Position numbers and translations under genes: made by a program. From NCBI GenBank assembly GCA_007258455.2, contig VDFB02187766.1, positions 273,268 to 337,267 on the forward strand: 64,000 bases of DNA. The letters are read 5' to 3'. The notes beneath the pieces are model-generated. The model saw only the letters and a program-made list of their open reading frames with translations. It was not told where the DNA came from and did no database searches. Below are positions 11,067 to 23,691 of the stretch, in pieces. The DNA is from Sequoia sempervirens (Eukaryota; Streptophyta; Pinopsida; Cupressales; Cupressaceae). Position 1 is the stretch's first letter, and each line of letters starts with the position of its first letter.

Positions 11067-12748
11067 TGTACCATAGAAGAAAGGACACTTGATTTGGGGA
11101 ATAGTTGATGATAAATTGGACTTACTGAGGCCTTGATTTCATGTTGTGAGGTGTTTTCCACATCTACACTAGGTCTTGGACCCTTGCAAACTAAATAGAA
11201 AGCATTTAACAATGTCTTGTAAAGGTGTTGTAAAATACTTTCACACTTTTCTAGACTTAATAAACCCATTTCTCCCTAATTCAACATTATTAAATGTATT
11301 TAATTGCATTTTTACATCAATCTAGAATGCTTGTAAAACAAGCTTAATGATAATCTAGTGTTGTAATGTGTTTTACACATTCACATTAGATGTTATGGGT
11401 TCCTACACTATGTGGACCTCATTTTACTGTTGTAAACTATATTTAATCACACTTTCACATTGATTTCTATGTCCCAAGTCCTAATTGACATTTACATCAT
11501 CACTAATAGGCCCATATTACCCCATATTGTGCATCCTGAGGCAATATTTAATGAAATAACCGATATAGACATCATATAAACCTTGTTTCCTTATTTCTTG
11601 GCATCTTAGTTAGAAAAATGGCCCCTATGGGACCCATTCGCCATGGGTGGAAAATGAGTTCCATTTGGCCCATTTTTTACTTTTAAGAAAGAAATTTTGG
11701 AAGTTAAGTTTATTATTTTTACATGTCAGCCTTAGGGACCCAATTTATGAGAAAATATGGTGAATTACCTATAAAATCAGCTCTTCAAACCCTAATTTAC
11801 ATCTCTCTTAACCATTCTTCATTATTCATCCATCATTCTTCCATCTCAAGTTAAGCAAGTTAGGGTTTCATCATTTCAAATCATTAAGATAGCAATTTTT
11901 AGACATTCAAGGGAAAATTCTTCATGTTTTGCTGCAAAAATTTAAGATCAAACATCATGGAAAGGTATTGAATCCATTGTTACATTATTCATTACATTCT
12001 TTCTCTATTTTGGTTTAATTACCTAAAAGGGGTTTGACCAAGGAAAACCCCCATGCCCTAACATTCAACATTTCTCTCTCTTGTCTTCTGTGTTTGTAGA
12101 TTTAGGCATCTTGGAGGCTTAGGAATCATTTAAGATTGCATTGCAAGGGTGTTCAAGTCATCTCTTCATTGGAGAAGCAAAAAGTGTAGATCAAAGGCTC
12201 CTGTTTCCACCTTTGAATATTTATAAATTCAAAAGTGGACTCATATGCCATGAGTAGAAAATGAGTCCCACTTCTAGGCCAGTTTTTGGTTTTCTACATT
12301 TTTAGACACTCATTTGTCTAAAATAGGTTTTGGAATAGTTTTACAGAACTAGGACTGATTCACCTAGAATGGTGAATGAGTCCCACTAGGCCTAAAACCT
12401 AAGATCAACAACATCTAAAATTTCATTTCCAAACCCCTTCAATATCTCAAGTGCACACTTTTAGTTTCATTCATTTCTGTTTCAATTTTGCATTCATTTC
12501 TAGGTGTTTTTGCATTACACAATGTGTTTTCAAACACTTCACATTTCATTAGTTTTGCATTCATAGTTAATCAATTTCATAGCTTAGTTGCATTTAGATC
12601 ATTCCATTTAGCCACAATTTCATCATACATACACTAGATTGAGTGAGCCACCTAGATTTTGTGGTGTGGGATCTATTTATTTCCTTTAGGTGAAAGACCC
12701 TAATTGAACAAAGAGACAACATTTCTACACCATAAAATATTTGGTTAA
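11067..12748 (+). repeat. 5' LTR of element III
   Basis: Begins TGTACCATAG. A core promoter candidate TATAAAA lies at 11770-11776, matched by TATAAAA at 44899-44905 in the partner. It carries hairpin motifs near 11629, 12235 and 12351. The exact 3' end is judged from where similarity to the partner LTR stops. Confidence 0.8.
12351..12384. repeat. Hairpin motif, TTCACC/GGTGAA type
   Basis: AGGACT...AGTCCC ends enclose GATTCACC and GGTGAATG, which pair. This is one of the recurring LTR hairpins whose inner arms covary between copies. Confidence 0.7.
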
Positions 12749-13022
12749 TTTTGGTGAACTTGCTTTTCAAATACTTCTTTTTTCTGATTTGGAGTCCTCC
12801 ATCATAGATATAGCCTTGCATTAACTTTGCATTAAGGTTTGCATTGGTTGATTTGCATGCTAGGTTTTAAGTTTTGTATTCATAAAAAGTGCATTTAGGT
12901 GGCATTTTCAGCATCTAAATTCATTTGAATTTTTTGAAATTCTACATTTTTAACTTAGGTCTACATAATAGCACTTAGAAAACATCAAAATAACTCAATT
13001 TGTTTTGAAAAAAGTTCATACT

Positions 13023-13056
13023 GGGACTCACTCGCCACCTTGGGCGAATCAGTCCC
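13023..13056. repeat. Hairpin motif, TCGCC/GGCGA type, in the leader
   Basis: GGGACT and AGTCCC ends with TCGCC and GGCGA inner arms around a short ACCTTG-like loop. It lies between the LTR and the ORF of element III, so it would be part of the transcript leader. Confidence 0.75.
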
Positions 13057-13431
13057 TTTTCACCCCTAAAACTGCCTTTTACAGAGCTAAAAACCCAAAT
13101 TTTAAGCTTTTTTTTGCTACCAATAACTATCTATATTAGTGGGTTTAGTTTCTGTAACATGCATTTCATGAAATCTAGCCTAAATTAGCTCATTTCATGC
13201 ATGGTTTAAATTTCAAGTTTGCATTCTCATTTTGTTACATATCACAATCAGTCAATTATTATCTGAAAATTACATTTCATTTCAACGTTTTACATTGAAT
13301 TTTGAGTTAGCATAGATTTTTATTTCAAAATTTTAGTTTCAATCTTCTCCAAATTTGTAAAGGAAAAGCTAGTTAACAAGCATTCTAGTCCATTCAATGC
13401 ATTCCCTAGTTATGATAGTCTCTTAGCATAA

Positions 13432-14548
13432 GAGAGTGAAAATGCAAACACTTGTCTTAAACTTACAATCCCTCCTATCTCTCCTATTTGTGCGAATGAT
13501 GTGTTAGAAGGGAATACAAACATAGATAACTATGATGGTCATAGTTTTACTTCTCCCGATATGTCTCCTTTTAGTGATGTGTGTATCTTAGTGAAAGAAG
13601 GTACAATCATCGAGCATCATGAAGGTCTTGTTTGTTCTTCTCCTCATTCCCCTTGGGATGATAGTATAACAATACAAGATGAATGCATTAGCACCACTCT
13701 ACCTAACACCTCCCCTATTTGTGACAATACTTTCATACATGATCATGAAAAACAAATTTGTGAGGAGCGTATGTTTGTATCAAGACACCCAATGATTGAG
13801 GGTTATAGCATTATTTCTCTCCTTCCTAATGTTCCTAACAATTGGAAGGGTCTATTTGAGCAAGAAGATCCAATCATTGAAACACATGAAAATCCTAGTT
13901 GTCCTCCCCTTCATGTCTCCCCTGTTTGTGCTGAAGCTTCTTTACAACATCTAACCATGACATGTGATGCACCTCTTGATTGTCACTTTCCTAAAAGCTC
14001 TCCTACTAGGGTAGATGTTATGGCACAAGACAATGAGATTATGGCCAACAATCAACTTTTTCCCTCTCCGAATATCTCTCCTATTAATGAAGATGATATT
14101 ATGGTGTTACACGATCCAATTGATGAAAATCATGAGAATATTATGTGGGAAAACATCATAGAACAAGATAATTCAGCCATGGATAGCTCCCTTACAATTT
14201 GGTGACATTTTGGAAGAACCAATCCTTGATAGTCAAGAACATTTGGATTGTCATTCTCCTAACAACTCTCATCCTAGGGAGACTATTATGGTGCAAGAAA
14301 ATTATTTGTCTTCCTTAGGGATACATCAAACCAAGACCATTGAGGTTATGCATGCGCAAGTGTCCATTAGATCCCCCTCAATCAATGAACCCCATACATA
14401 TCCTGTGGGACATCCAAATAATGCTTTAATTATTTACCCACCATCACATAGGCATAAAACTCAAAACCAACCCAAACTCATCCTTTATCCCCCTAATAAT
14501 AACATTTCATACCAAAAAAGTATATACAATCAAAGCCAATCAAACTGA
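13432..14548 (+). pseudogene. Element III ORF: serine/proline-rich acidic repeat protein, function unknown
   Basis: One frame is open from just after a stop at 13429 to 14205. It then continues in another frame at about 14207-14548, so a frameshift splits it. The product would be about 370 residues. It is acidic, rich in Ser, Pro, Ile, Asn and His, and built from degenerate repeats of about 35-40 residues marked by SP-x-x-SPI and by acidic stretches ending in ENHEN or ETHEN. No enzyme motif, zinc knuckle or membrane segment is seen. It lies between the 5' LTR/leader and the place where gag would be expected. Some giant Gypsy elements (Ogre) carry an extra ORF in that position; whether this is related is open. 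The first in-frame start candidate is near 13501 (GTG) and no ATG is clear. Confidence 0.5.
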
Positions 14549-15615
14549 AACTTTGCTTACTTATCAAAATAAATAACATTAGTTACTGCTCCTTGCCATG
14601 TAATCATTGTAGGATAATCAAATACTCACTATATATGCCTAAAATTGGTCAAGATAATTAATTAATTAAATACAAGGTATTTAGTTAATGAGCCTCTTAT
14701 TTCATCTCCTTATAAATAAATTCTAAATTTATTTATATAGTTAATATTTCTTAATTCTTCCACCTTAAATCATATTCCTCTAAGTTTAATTAAATAAAAA
14801 ATTTCCAATAGTTTGTTTTATTTAATTAATATTTTCTCACTAAATTTAAATTCAAAATTTGAATTTAGTCACATGTCTCCAACTTTTCTTCTTGCTGCAT
14901 CATCAAGTGTCTCATGAATTTAAATATCATTAATATTTAAATGGAATTATCCTCAACCAATTTTCAAACAAACTTTGGACACTTGAATCTCTCCATCATT
15001 TCATTCTCTCTCACAATTGGCATGGTGTTCTTTTAAAGGGAACCATCTCCAAGATTCCCTCTAACTTCTTCCATCTCTATTGTTCATCTCTCTAGCTGAA
15101 ATCTTGATCATTGGTTGCTGCCACATCACAATATGCCTTGGAAATTTTATAAATACAACCTCATTCTCGAGCATTTCATATCCCATCTTTGAGAAAACTT
15201 ACTCTGCAAAAATTACCTTTGAGCATTTAGAGCATTGGAGCATTTAGTATATAGCATTGTAGAATCATTTAGTTTAGAATCATGGCTTAGTTTATTAGTT
15301 GCATTTCCATTATCATCATAGTTTATATACAACATTTGCATCATAGTCTTTAGCATCATATCCATTATCATTTACAATATATCACATAGATAATCATCAT
15401 GTAGGGATAGATTTACATCTTTTAGCATTTCGTTCCTTAGGTTGCCATTCTAACAGTCATAGTGCATACACAATATTTGAGAGCCAATATGATTTAATGA
15501 ATCCGTGAAGATAAGAAACAATGGAATGATTTTAGGGAACTTTTTGTGTTTCAATTAGATGTTTTTTGTTATTTAATTTTCTAATATAATACATTTTATT
15601 GATTGTGTGGTTTTA
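14549..15615. other. Unassigned 1-kb AT-rich block in element III
   Basis: No coding frame recognised. It holds TATAAATA at 15148-15155 followed by several GAGCATTTAG-like short repeats at 15215-15300, an arrangement typical of an LTR promoter half. It could be a solo LTR, but I found neither termini nor a target duplication. Confidence 0.35.
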
Positions 15616-15620
15616 TTACT

Positions 15621-16954
15621 TATTGATGCTTAAAATTGGAAAGCTAACAACCCTTTGTGGGAAACTCAGTTTATGGGGGACTTATTGTGTTAAGCTAAGT
15701 GACCTCCAGAGATTTAAAGAAGCTAAATTCTTCTGTGCATGGGGTTTTGGAATGGGAAACGAAAGAAGATATAAAATAAAGAATCTAACTAAGGCAACAT
15801 GCCAATATTTGTACGAAAGGCATAATAAACCTATCTTTTGGATATAGTCTAAGGGCTTGCTTAGCAATTTACCATGTCTTACAATGATAGAAATTAAGGA
15901 TTGCGGCATAAATGGCTCATTTAGTGACATAAAATAATAATCATACATGGATTTACTGAAAATAAGAGTCAGAAGACATGATCTAACCAAGAAACTTGCA
16001 TTCAAATTATAGAAGTATGACAAATAAACCATTCAAACAATAATGGTACAACATAGAGTTTATCAATAGCATAAGAAACATAGAGGCTGAATAATGGAAT
16101 AGTTTGTGAGTTCTTGCAATAATCTAAACAATACAAAGGAATGGTCTCTCCAAAAATCCTATGATTCCAAAATTGGTGAAAAACATATGATCTCCAAACT
16201 TGTAACCTAAAATATTAGAACCCTTGGAATGGAACTGTAGAACTAGGAACCATTCCTCCTTAGTAAAGAGCAGTATTTATAGCAAACCCTCCACCACCTG
16301 GCAAATAGCAACTAAAAAGATTAAGAATCTAAGCAATGATGTCAAGGCAATGATTTCTCTCAGTTGTTGTAACAAAAAAGATCTGAGACACAACATTTGG
16401 TCTCCCTCCATTCAAGTGCATCCCCTATGAATGATGGTAGTGGTCCAACAAAGTCTCATGCAGACAAGTGTCGCCCTTTAGGATAGGCGGTTAGAAAATG
16501 TGGTAGTACCTTGTAGCTCATAGTTTGCCTCATCCTTGCATTGAAGAAGTGTGCACTGAAGAGACACATGGTAGCATTTCGCTTCCTGCAATCGATATTT
16601 CCTTCCTTTGCAGAAAGCTTTCACAGAGAGGACATGTAGCAAAAATGTTCACTGTAGATGCTACTTGTGGGTCCCACCAAATCCTTATGCAAATGGGAGC
16701 TACATGGCATGTGAGTGGGGGCCGATGAGGAAGCAAAATAAAGCAATCAAAATAACCCATGGTGTCGACATGTAGGAGCATTTCGGGGGCTGATAGAAGA
16801 GTAAGGAGTCAAACCCTTCAGAGAGTAGTGAGCAGATCCATGGAAAAAGCCACGATGACAACCAAAAAGGGGATGATGAAATTTTTTGAAGGCATGGGCT
16901 AGTACTTATCCAAAAATCAAAGCCAAAGGGAGCATGGTGAATTTTGAATTCACA
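15621..16954 (-). repeat. 3' LTR of element II (1334 bp)
   Basis: In + orientation it runs from TATTGATGC to TTCACA. The first G of the expected TG has mutated to A; the partner has TGTTGATGC. Position 15894-15897 is a single TTAA, the empty counterpart of the TIR insertion in the partner LTR. Confidence 0.85.
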
Positions 16955-17249
16955 GCTTCTGGTGACTATCAAGGGTTTTTTGGTTTGAGGAACATGGAAC
17001 CCAAAATTTTCTCTTGTTTGTAGACCAGAGCGCCATCCATCAGAGACAGAGTTAGAGCCTGGAAAGGGCTTTCTGTAGAGGCAGCCAGTCATCCTTGGAT
17101 GGCCTCACTATATTGCATAAATTCTCCTGTGCTCCACCCAAGTCGAATGTTTCCTTATAAGGCAGAGTCTCAGGTAAATAGGCCCCCACTTGGCAATGGA
17201 AAAGTAGCAGCACAAGAGGATGAATAACGCCCTCAATGTCTAATGTAGT

Positions 17250-18606
17250 GGGAGGATGGTTGAAACTAGGGAAAGTGTTTGGATCTTGTTCCTTTAATTC
17301 TTTCTACAATCTGCTCATCTGTGGAAATTGACCCGTCCTCAAGAAACAAAGACAACAAACCCATCTCACTCAGTTGGGAGAAATTCTCACATGTCATCCA
17401 TTGTCTAGCTCAAAGTAGCTGCAACCACTTTAGTTCACTGGAAGGTTGAGTGGAAATGGATAAACTTGTTTTTCGTCTGGGCAGCAATATCTAGATATTC
17501 AATCCCTTCCTTGGCCAGGTCTTCATCAGAGACTGAATATAGCTTGGCCAACAAGCTCTTTCCTTCTGAAACCTTTTCTAAGATGGATCGTGAGAATTGC
17601 TCAATTGTATCGTGAACCTCCTAGCTCAGTTTTGCTACCTTTGAGATGAATCAAAGTGTTAGTTGCAGAGTTAGGAAAAAGGTTTTAACCTTTTCCCAAT
17701 AAGAAATATATATCTACTGAGCCAAGGTGTTGAGGTTTGGCTGTGCAGAGGAGGCTTGGAGAGATCCTTTTAGAGAGTCAATCTTCGTATCCTTCGAGTT
17801 AATGGCCTCTGTTAATTTCACATTTTCCCCTTTCACATATGCTAGTTGCTCCCCAAAGCTGCTCATTTATTTACGCTAGTTTTCTTGAGCTCAGATGTGG
17901 TTCGCCAATTCTCTATCAAGAGAGGACTTTGTCTCTTGAAGCTCATTTTCTAGCTGGACCTTTTGGCCCTCTAATTCCTTATGTTTTTTTTCTAATTCCT
18001 ACTCATATAGAATGCTTTAAGTTGGTAACTCTTTCACATTTTGTTGCAGATTCTGCTCTGTCAAGGTCAATTGGCTTTGATATTCTTGATTCTTGATCTG
18101 TAGCTTGTTGAACTGTGTGGGGCCAATCGATTGGGAGCTAGTGAGCTCTTCCTAGAGTTTTCTCTGCTCCAATCTCCTGTTCACACTTTCTCGAACAAGC
18201 GCACAACTTCTACTTCAAGTGATTAATCCTTTGTTTCCAATAAGTTGACCCTTTCCTTCACCAGCTTTAGTTGCTCCTTTTTCTTCAACTGTTAGTTGGA
18301 CTTAAGGAAGTTAGTCATCACCACCTACTACATTTCCTCCATGAGTTCCACCTTATCTTGTGGCCAGGCTGTGGTCAGATCAAGCCCCATGGCATACATG
18401 TTGTAATCACCTGGCAGCATCTCGCTTTGTGGTTTGGTAACATCTGGGTACATGGTGGGGAAGCTCAACATTTGTTGTTCTTCATTGTAAATTGTATATG
18501 CTTTAGGCTCCACATCCTTTTTATCATCCTTTATTTTCTCGCTTTTGGATCATGAGGGCTCGCATTTGGTTTGTGTCATCTCCCTGGGATATGAATTCGG
18601 CTAGCA
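17250..18606 (-). pseudogene. C-terminal part of the element II 3' ORF, predicted coiled coil
   Basis: Minus-strand frame, with several stops and frameshifts, that continues the ORF interrupted at 30310 by the Athila element. About 18400-18510 is an acidic tyrosine/proline-rich segment (YTIYNEEQQ, QSEMLPGDY). From about 18270 down to 17750 it is dominated by Leu, Lys, Glu and Gln with heptad-like spacing, for example ELEKKHKELEGQKVQLENEL on the minus strand near 17945-18000. That pattern suggests a long coiled coil. The frame decays toward the 3' LTR. No membrane segment or envelope-like motif is visible, so I do not call it env. Function unknown; structural or chromatin-binding roles are only possibilities. 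Confidence 0.55.
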
Positions 18607-19894
18607 TGGTCACGCCCACAAAAGGATATAAAAGTCACGAAAAATCCTAACCTGGGAATTGGACATTCCAACAGGTGACTGACATCTTCTCATGGTCGTT
18701 CATTTACTTTGTCAAACCAGGGAACGTATACTTGAAATGGAGCAGCACTGTATGTGCACTAAGAACTGTCTACAGTCACAATTTACCAGAAATAAATGTG
18801 TGAAAGGAATTCTACTTATGCTACAGGAATGTAATACGAAGCCTTCTAAACTTAATCAAAGAAGAAACCATAACAACTATAACTAAGAAACAAACTGTGA
18901 ACTGGCCTTATGCTGCAGGAACAAACACAGGGATGGATTCCCGATGCTCTGTAGGAACAATATAAGACTGAGTTTGCACTGAAACTTCAAGAATGAAATC
19001 TAGCTTATGATCAATAGAAAATAAACGACTAACTAACTAACTACAGATACTTACTAAGTGGGCCCCCTTAGCAAGCATCAACTAATTATGCAAGGATTGA
19101 ACTCAAAACTTCATCAGCTTTTATTCATAAACTCAAAATGGTATACATTGTTCTGCTCGTATGAAAACTAACACAAAACTCTATCTCTTATCATAATACT
19201 GATTCTTACATACTCTGCTGCTTATTATCATACTAACTTTTTACATGCTATGCATGCTCACTCGCACAAGAGGAACACTTATTTATAAAAAAATAAACTA
19301 ATTACCTAACTCTAACAGAGAAAGATGTGGACATAAATATATCCTCAAATGGAGGATAAGACTTCTCATAAATGAAAGTATATATGTTCAACCCGATCTA
19401 GAGAGAATTTAGCATTCCACTCTTTGTAGATTAAATGATCATTTAATTTTCTTCCCAACAACCTGGACAGAGAGTCTTCGCTGGAACAACTTCCTTGACA
19501 CCGTGCTACAAATGGACTTTACTGCAAGGCCGAAGTCTATTGCACTTGACTCGTTCATGCTCCCTTCAACAACCTATGATGCACAAGATGATAGAGGCAA
19601 AAGAAAGCATTTGTGGAAAATAGCATGATACATTCATTAATCACATATTAAATCTATCCCATCATTCAAAAACCATATGCATTATATTAGTCATTCAGGA
19701 AGTCAAATAGGGTAATTAATAAGACACATGGAGATACTAGGTTGCAAAAATGTAGGAATGTATTGCTACAGGATACTATCCATTTTGGATAAAAATTCTT
19801 TAATAAAAGAGTTAAAACATCCATTAGCAGTAAAAGTAGAGATATTAAAAGTACATCATAATACTCAAATTATGAGCATATCCTAAGCCCATCA
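18607..19894 (-). repeat. 3' LTR of the Athila-like element
   Basis: 1288 bp. Read on minus it starts TGATGGGC and ends GACCA. It carries a minus-strand TATAAATA box at 19280-19287, paired with the same box at 29695-29702 in the partner. Confidence 0.88.
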
Positions 19895-19908
19895 TCTGCC
19901 CCCTACTT
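19895..19908 (-). other. Polypurine tract of the Athila-like element
   Basis: On the minus strand AAGTAGGGGGCAGA directly abuts the 3' LTR, the position needed for plus-strand priming. Confidence 0.7.
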
Positions 19909-22520
19909 AACCTAATGATGGTCCACCAGCATTAATCTTCCTGGTTGTTTCCCTGAAATCTATAGGAGCATTATGGCTTTTTGGCACAGTCCCAAATTTA
20001 TAATAGAAACCTCTGAAATTTTGCCATCTTTCATATCTGAGGTCTTTTGTGTCCTTATTAACTTTTGTAGCTCGATAGGGATAAAGTGGCCACATTAAAA
20101 CTGGAGGTTGAAATGTTATTGGCAACCATAACTCAAACCTCTTCTAAAGACCGAGTTGTATGTACCTGTCTGTCCTTCCAAGGGCTGCTTCAAAATTCAA
20201 GGGGCTATGTGGCTCAGATTTTCTGAGCCCAACAGTCAATTTCTCCCATCTCTTTTCAATTCTGGAAGAGGCAAGCTTCCAAAGTAGATACGATTGGATT
20301 TTGAATTCCTCATACACTTTCTTTCTGACATCAAATATTTTAACTCTTTTTGCTTGATTGTTGAACCCATATGTAATAGTGAGCCAAGATTTTAGCATTG
20401 TGTAAGGATCTATGCTTTCTGATCGCAATGGTATAGGCTCATCCCTTTCAAATTCTTCATAAGCTTCCAGTTGTCTGCCATAATTGGTTTCATTTATTGC
20501 CTAGGACATGAGTGATCTTAAATGAATGTCACCAATATACATAAGTGAATTCCACTCTGTTTCAAAGGAAATTATCAATCCATGCAAATAAAATTCACAT
20601 AAAGAATTCTTTAGCCAATTTGGAGCCACTTGGTATGCATCATAAAATTCTTTGGCTGTTTGAATAACAACATCTAAATCCCTTGAAATTCTCATTAATT
20701 GAAACCAAATAAATTATTCCTTTAGGCACAAGGCATAAACTCTAGGCGGTGGTCTACATTCCACAATCTTACCAATTATTTTCATCATTTCATCCATTTT
20801 CTTTTTCATTTCCTAGATTTCCTATCTCTGCCTTTCAATTCCTCTCTTCAATTTCTTCTTATCTTCCTCCCAAAGACTTTGTTGAATCTTAGTCTTGGCT
20901 AAATGGTGGAAACTCAAGGTTTGAAATATGACCGGCCTCCATATGGTCCTAAGGTATCCCAAAAATTCAATCAAAAATGTCATTTTATAGACAACCATGG
21001 CTTGACAAGTTGCAGGGGGTAATGAAGCTTCAATGGACACTTCCAATTGTTTAGATTGTTCTTCCTCTCGCTACAGGATGAATTCTGGTTTAGCTGTAAG
21101 AGGAGATTATACTTTCTCATAAATTTGCCTAGCTGCCTTAGCCAAGTCATCAAGACTTGGCATTCCCCTTTCATTACTATCATATTGTGCTTCATTAATT
21201 TCCATTGGTTCATTGTGCATTTCCTCAGGAACAATAGGGGACTATGTGAAACATTCTCAGGTACATTTTGAGAATTATCATGGCTGTATTCTTTAGACTC
21301 CTTTGAAATTATTATAACTTCAGGTTGAGTAGACATTGAGGTGAATTTTCGTTGTTTCCTTGCTGAAACTCTTTTTGGTAATGTGGCAGCTGCAGGAGGC
21401 ACTCTCGTGGCATTCCTCTTCCTGACTTGCCTAGACGGTTCAGACTCAACAGAAGAGGATGATAGAGAAATTGTCATGGCAACATGTGTTGCTGTAGAAG
21501 GAACTGCTATAAGAGAAGTTGCTGCAAGAAAGGAACACTGTTGTCTTTGAACATGAGGTTCAGACTCTAGGGTTTGTTCTACCCTATATGAATTTCCTAC
21601 CTTCATTTTTCCTTTTTCTCTTCTACTAGCAGACCTAGTTTGTACTCTAGCAAAGGGTTTTGATGTGGAGGTCACAGGAATAGATGTTGCAGGGGTGGGT
21701 GCTATAGGGATTGCTCTAGGCAGCCCTGGAAGTTGTAGACCCTTTTGGGAAACAAATTCTTGCCAAGAAAAGGGTGACACATCCCTCAGGGAACACTCAA
21801 TCAATAGTTTAATGAAGGCATGATGGGAAATTGCATTATCCCTTCCCCTCTGGGTTTCATGGGAACTTTGTTTTAACATATTTAACAAGAAATTCGGGAC
21901 ATTAACAGCTAACCCATGCCTCATATGGCTCAATAACTTAAAATGGTAAGAATCTAAATAGGAGAAGTGTCCCTCACAGGTTAAATACCTGATTATAAAT
22001 GTAGCATATTCTGAATATGGAAAGGGTAGTGACACTCGTTTGCATCCTTGTTTAGAGACCTCCAGGAGCCCATCAGTTGGTACTGTAAACTTTGTCCTAG
22101 CAGAAACATCTGAAGAGAAATTTTCCCATGTTGCAGGAAGTCCGGTTACTTTAGTAATTCATTCTTCTGTTATAGCCACTGTCAGACCCTATACTGAAGC
22201 TTCCCCTTCTGAAAGAGTTCTTAAAAATTCACCAGCAACTTCCTTATTGAAAGAATCCAACCTCAGAAAATAGTTTAGCCAACCACAATTATTGAATGCC
22301 TACACTATTTGAGGAATCTATGTTAAGAGCTCATGAGCTACAGACTCATGTCTTACCAATTGACCACCCATATTCACAAATTACCTCCGCTGAGAATCCA
22401 AAATATCAAACCTTTTCTTGAAAATTCAAAAGAAAATTCTTCTGCTCTACTTCTTTTTGCTTCTTCTGTCTTGCCGTCACTTTTCTCTTCTTTTCCAAGA
22501 ATGATTCAGAAGATAATTAC
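19907..22520 (-). pseudogene. Athila extra ORF downstream of integrase (plant transposon-protein-like)
   Basis: A minus-strand reading frame runs with a few stops and frameshifts from about 22500 to the PPT at 19907. The longest open stretch is 20980-22035. The N-terminal third (WENFSSDV, then SEYATFIIRYLTCEGHFSYL, then a RHGLAVNVPNFLLNML segment) resembles the globular domain often annotated as putative plant transposon protein in Athila-type elements. The middle is Ser/Thr/Ala-rich with a basic KRVSARKQRK-like stretch, and the C-terminal part is charged. This ORF sits where the env-like ORF of Athila lies; I see no clear signal peptide or transmembrane segment. Its 5' end lies in a tandem duplication. 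Function not established. Confidence 0.6.
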
Positions 22521-22996
22521 ATGTAATGATTATTAGGAACTACTCATATCAAGCAATTAATGTTGTTTAAGATAAAACATGCAGCCATATTTAGAAAGTA
22601 CAAGAAGAATAATCTTTCACCATCAGCTTCCTCATTGAAAGAATCCAACCTCAGAAAATAGTTTAGCCAACCACAATTATTGAATGCCTGCACTATTTGA
22701 GGATTATGTGTTAAGATCTCATGAGCTACAGGCTTATGTCTTACCAATTGACTGCCCATATTCACAAATTACCTCCGCCGAGATTCCAAAATCTCAAACC
22801 TTTTCTTAAAAATTTAAAAGAAAATTCTTCTGCTCTGCTTCTTTTTGCTTCTTCCTGTCTTGCCGTCACTTTTCTCTTCTTTTCCAAGAATGAAAAATAA
22901 GATAATTGCATGTAATGATTATTAGGAACTACTCATATCAAGAAGTTAATGTTGTTTAAGATAAAACATGTACCCATATTTGGAAAGTACAAGAAT
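22246..22996. repeat. Tandem duplication, two units of about 388 bp
   Basis: The segment starting ATTGAAAGAATCCAACC at 22246 recurs at 22634, and the segment ATGTAATGATTATTAGG near 22520 recurs near 22910. The offset is constant at 388-389 bp. Unit 1 includes the start of the Athila extra ORF and unit 2 duplicates it upstream. The units differ by small indels and substitutions, so the duplication is not recent. Confidence 0.75.
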
Positions 22997-23689
22997 AATA
23001 AAAATATTTTATTAGTTGTGACAACGACATAAGAAAAGATTTGCAATGGACTATCCTGCCCCCTACTTAGAAGTTGACATGTGTGCACACATGGGCGAAA
23101 GGATAGGTAAAGCATCGGTGAAAAATACTAATATGTGCATAGTAGTTGTTGAATAAATGAAATTAAAAAATAATGTGATTAAGAGAAGATATCGCGTACC
23201 TTTCAATTAATGCTCGTACGTGCTGGGAAATCACAGCGCACCATGAAATGATGGGTAGAATAGAAACTATAAATGAGGTGGTACGACATGATGGATGATG
23301 TGGAAGAAAAGAGAATGAATGGCCGTGATGGATGGAAAAACGGAGAACGTTGTGTCCTTGAAAAGGAAACCTTTATTATGTGCATGCAACATGGAATTTA
23401 AAGAGATGTTGTAGGAGAAAGATCGAAGCCTTTCACTGCAGGAAGATCAGTGGCCGTATTTGAAACAAACTATTGTAGAAACTCATCTTTGGATGTTGGC
23501 TTATGATACAACCAAAGATGATGTCCATTAACCAGTAACTTGAATCAAACTGGATCTATTATGGCTAACTGCACTGAGCCATTATCAAATACATTTTCTA
23601 TCTCATAATGACCAAGCCATCGTGTAGTGAGTTTACCTTGATTTTATTTGTATCTGGAGTCATAGAGCAGCGCCTAGTCACCGACAGAG
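22997..23689. other. Athila region between integrase and extra ORF
   Basis: No coding frame recognised. It holds a purine/pyrimidine-skewed stretch near 23050-23080 and connects the end of integrase to the duplicated ORF start. Confidence 0.4.
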
Positions 23690-23691
23690 AA

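Noticed and set aside
8245..12748. Elements IV and III as one element with tandem LTRs
   Set aside because: The two LTR families differ, and each has its own partner, PPT and leader; nesting explains both flanks better.
17839..18555. Plus-strand open frames opposite the coiled-coil ORF
   Set aside because: Antisense shadows of the minus-strand Glu/Lys/Leu-rich frame.
19907..22520. Athila extra ORF as a true envelope gene
   Set aside because: No signal peptide, transmembrane segment or fusion-peptide-like region is visible; only the position is env-like.
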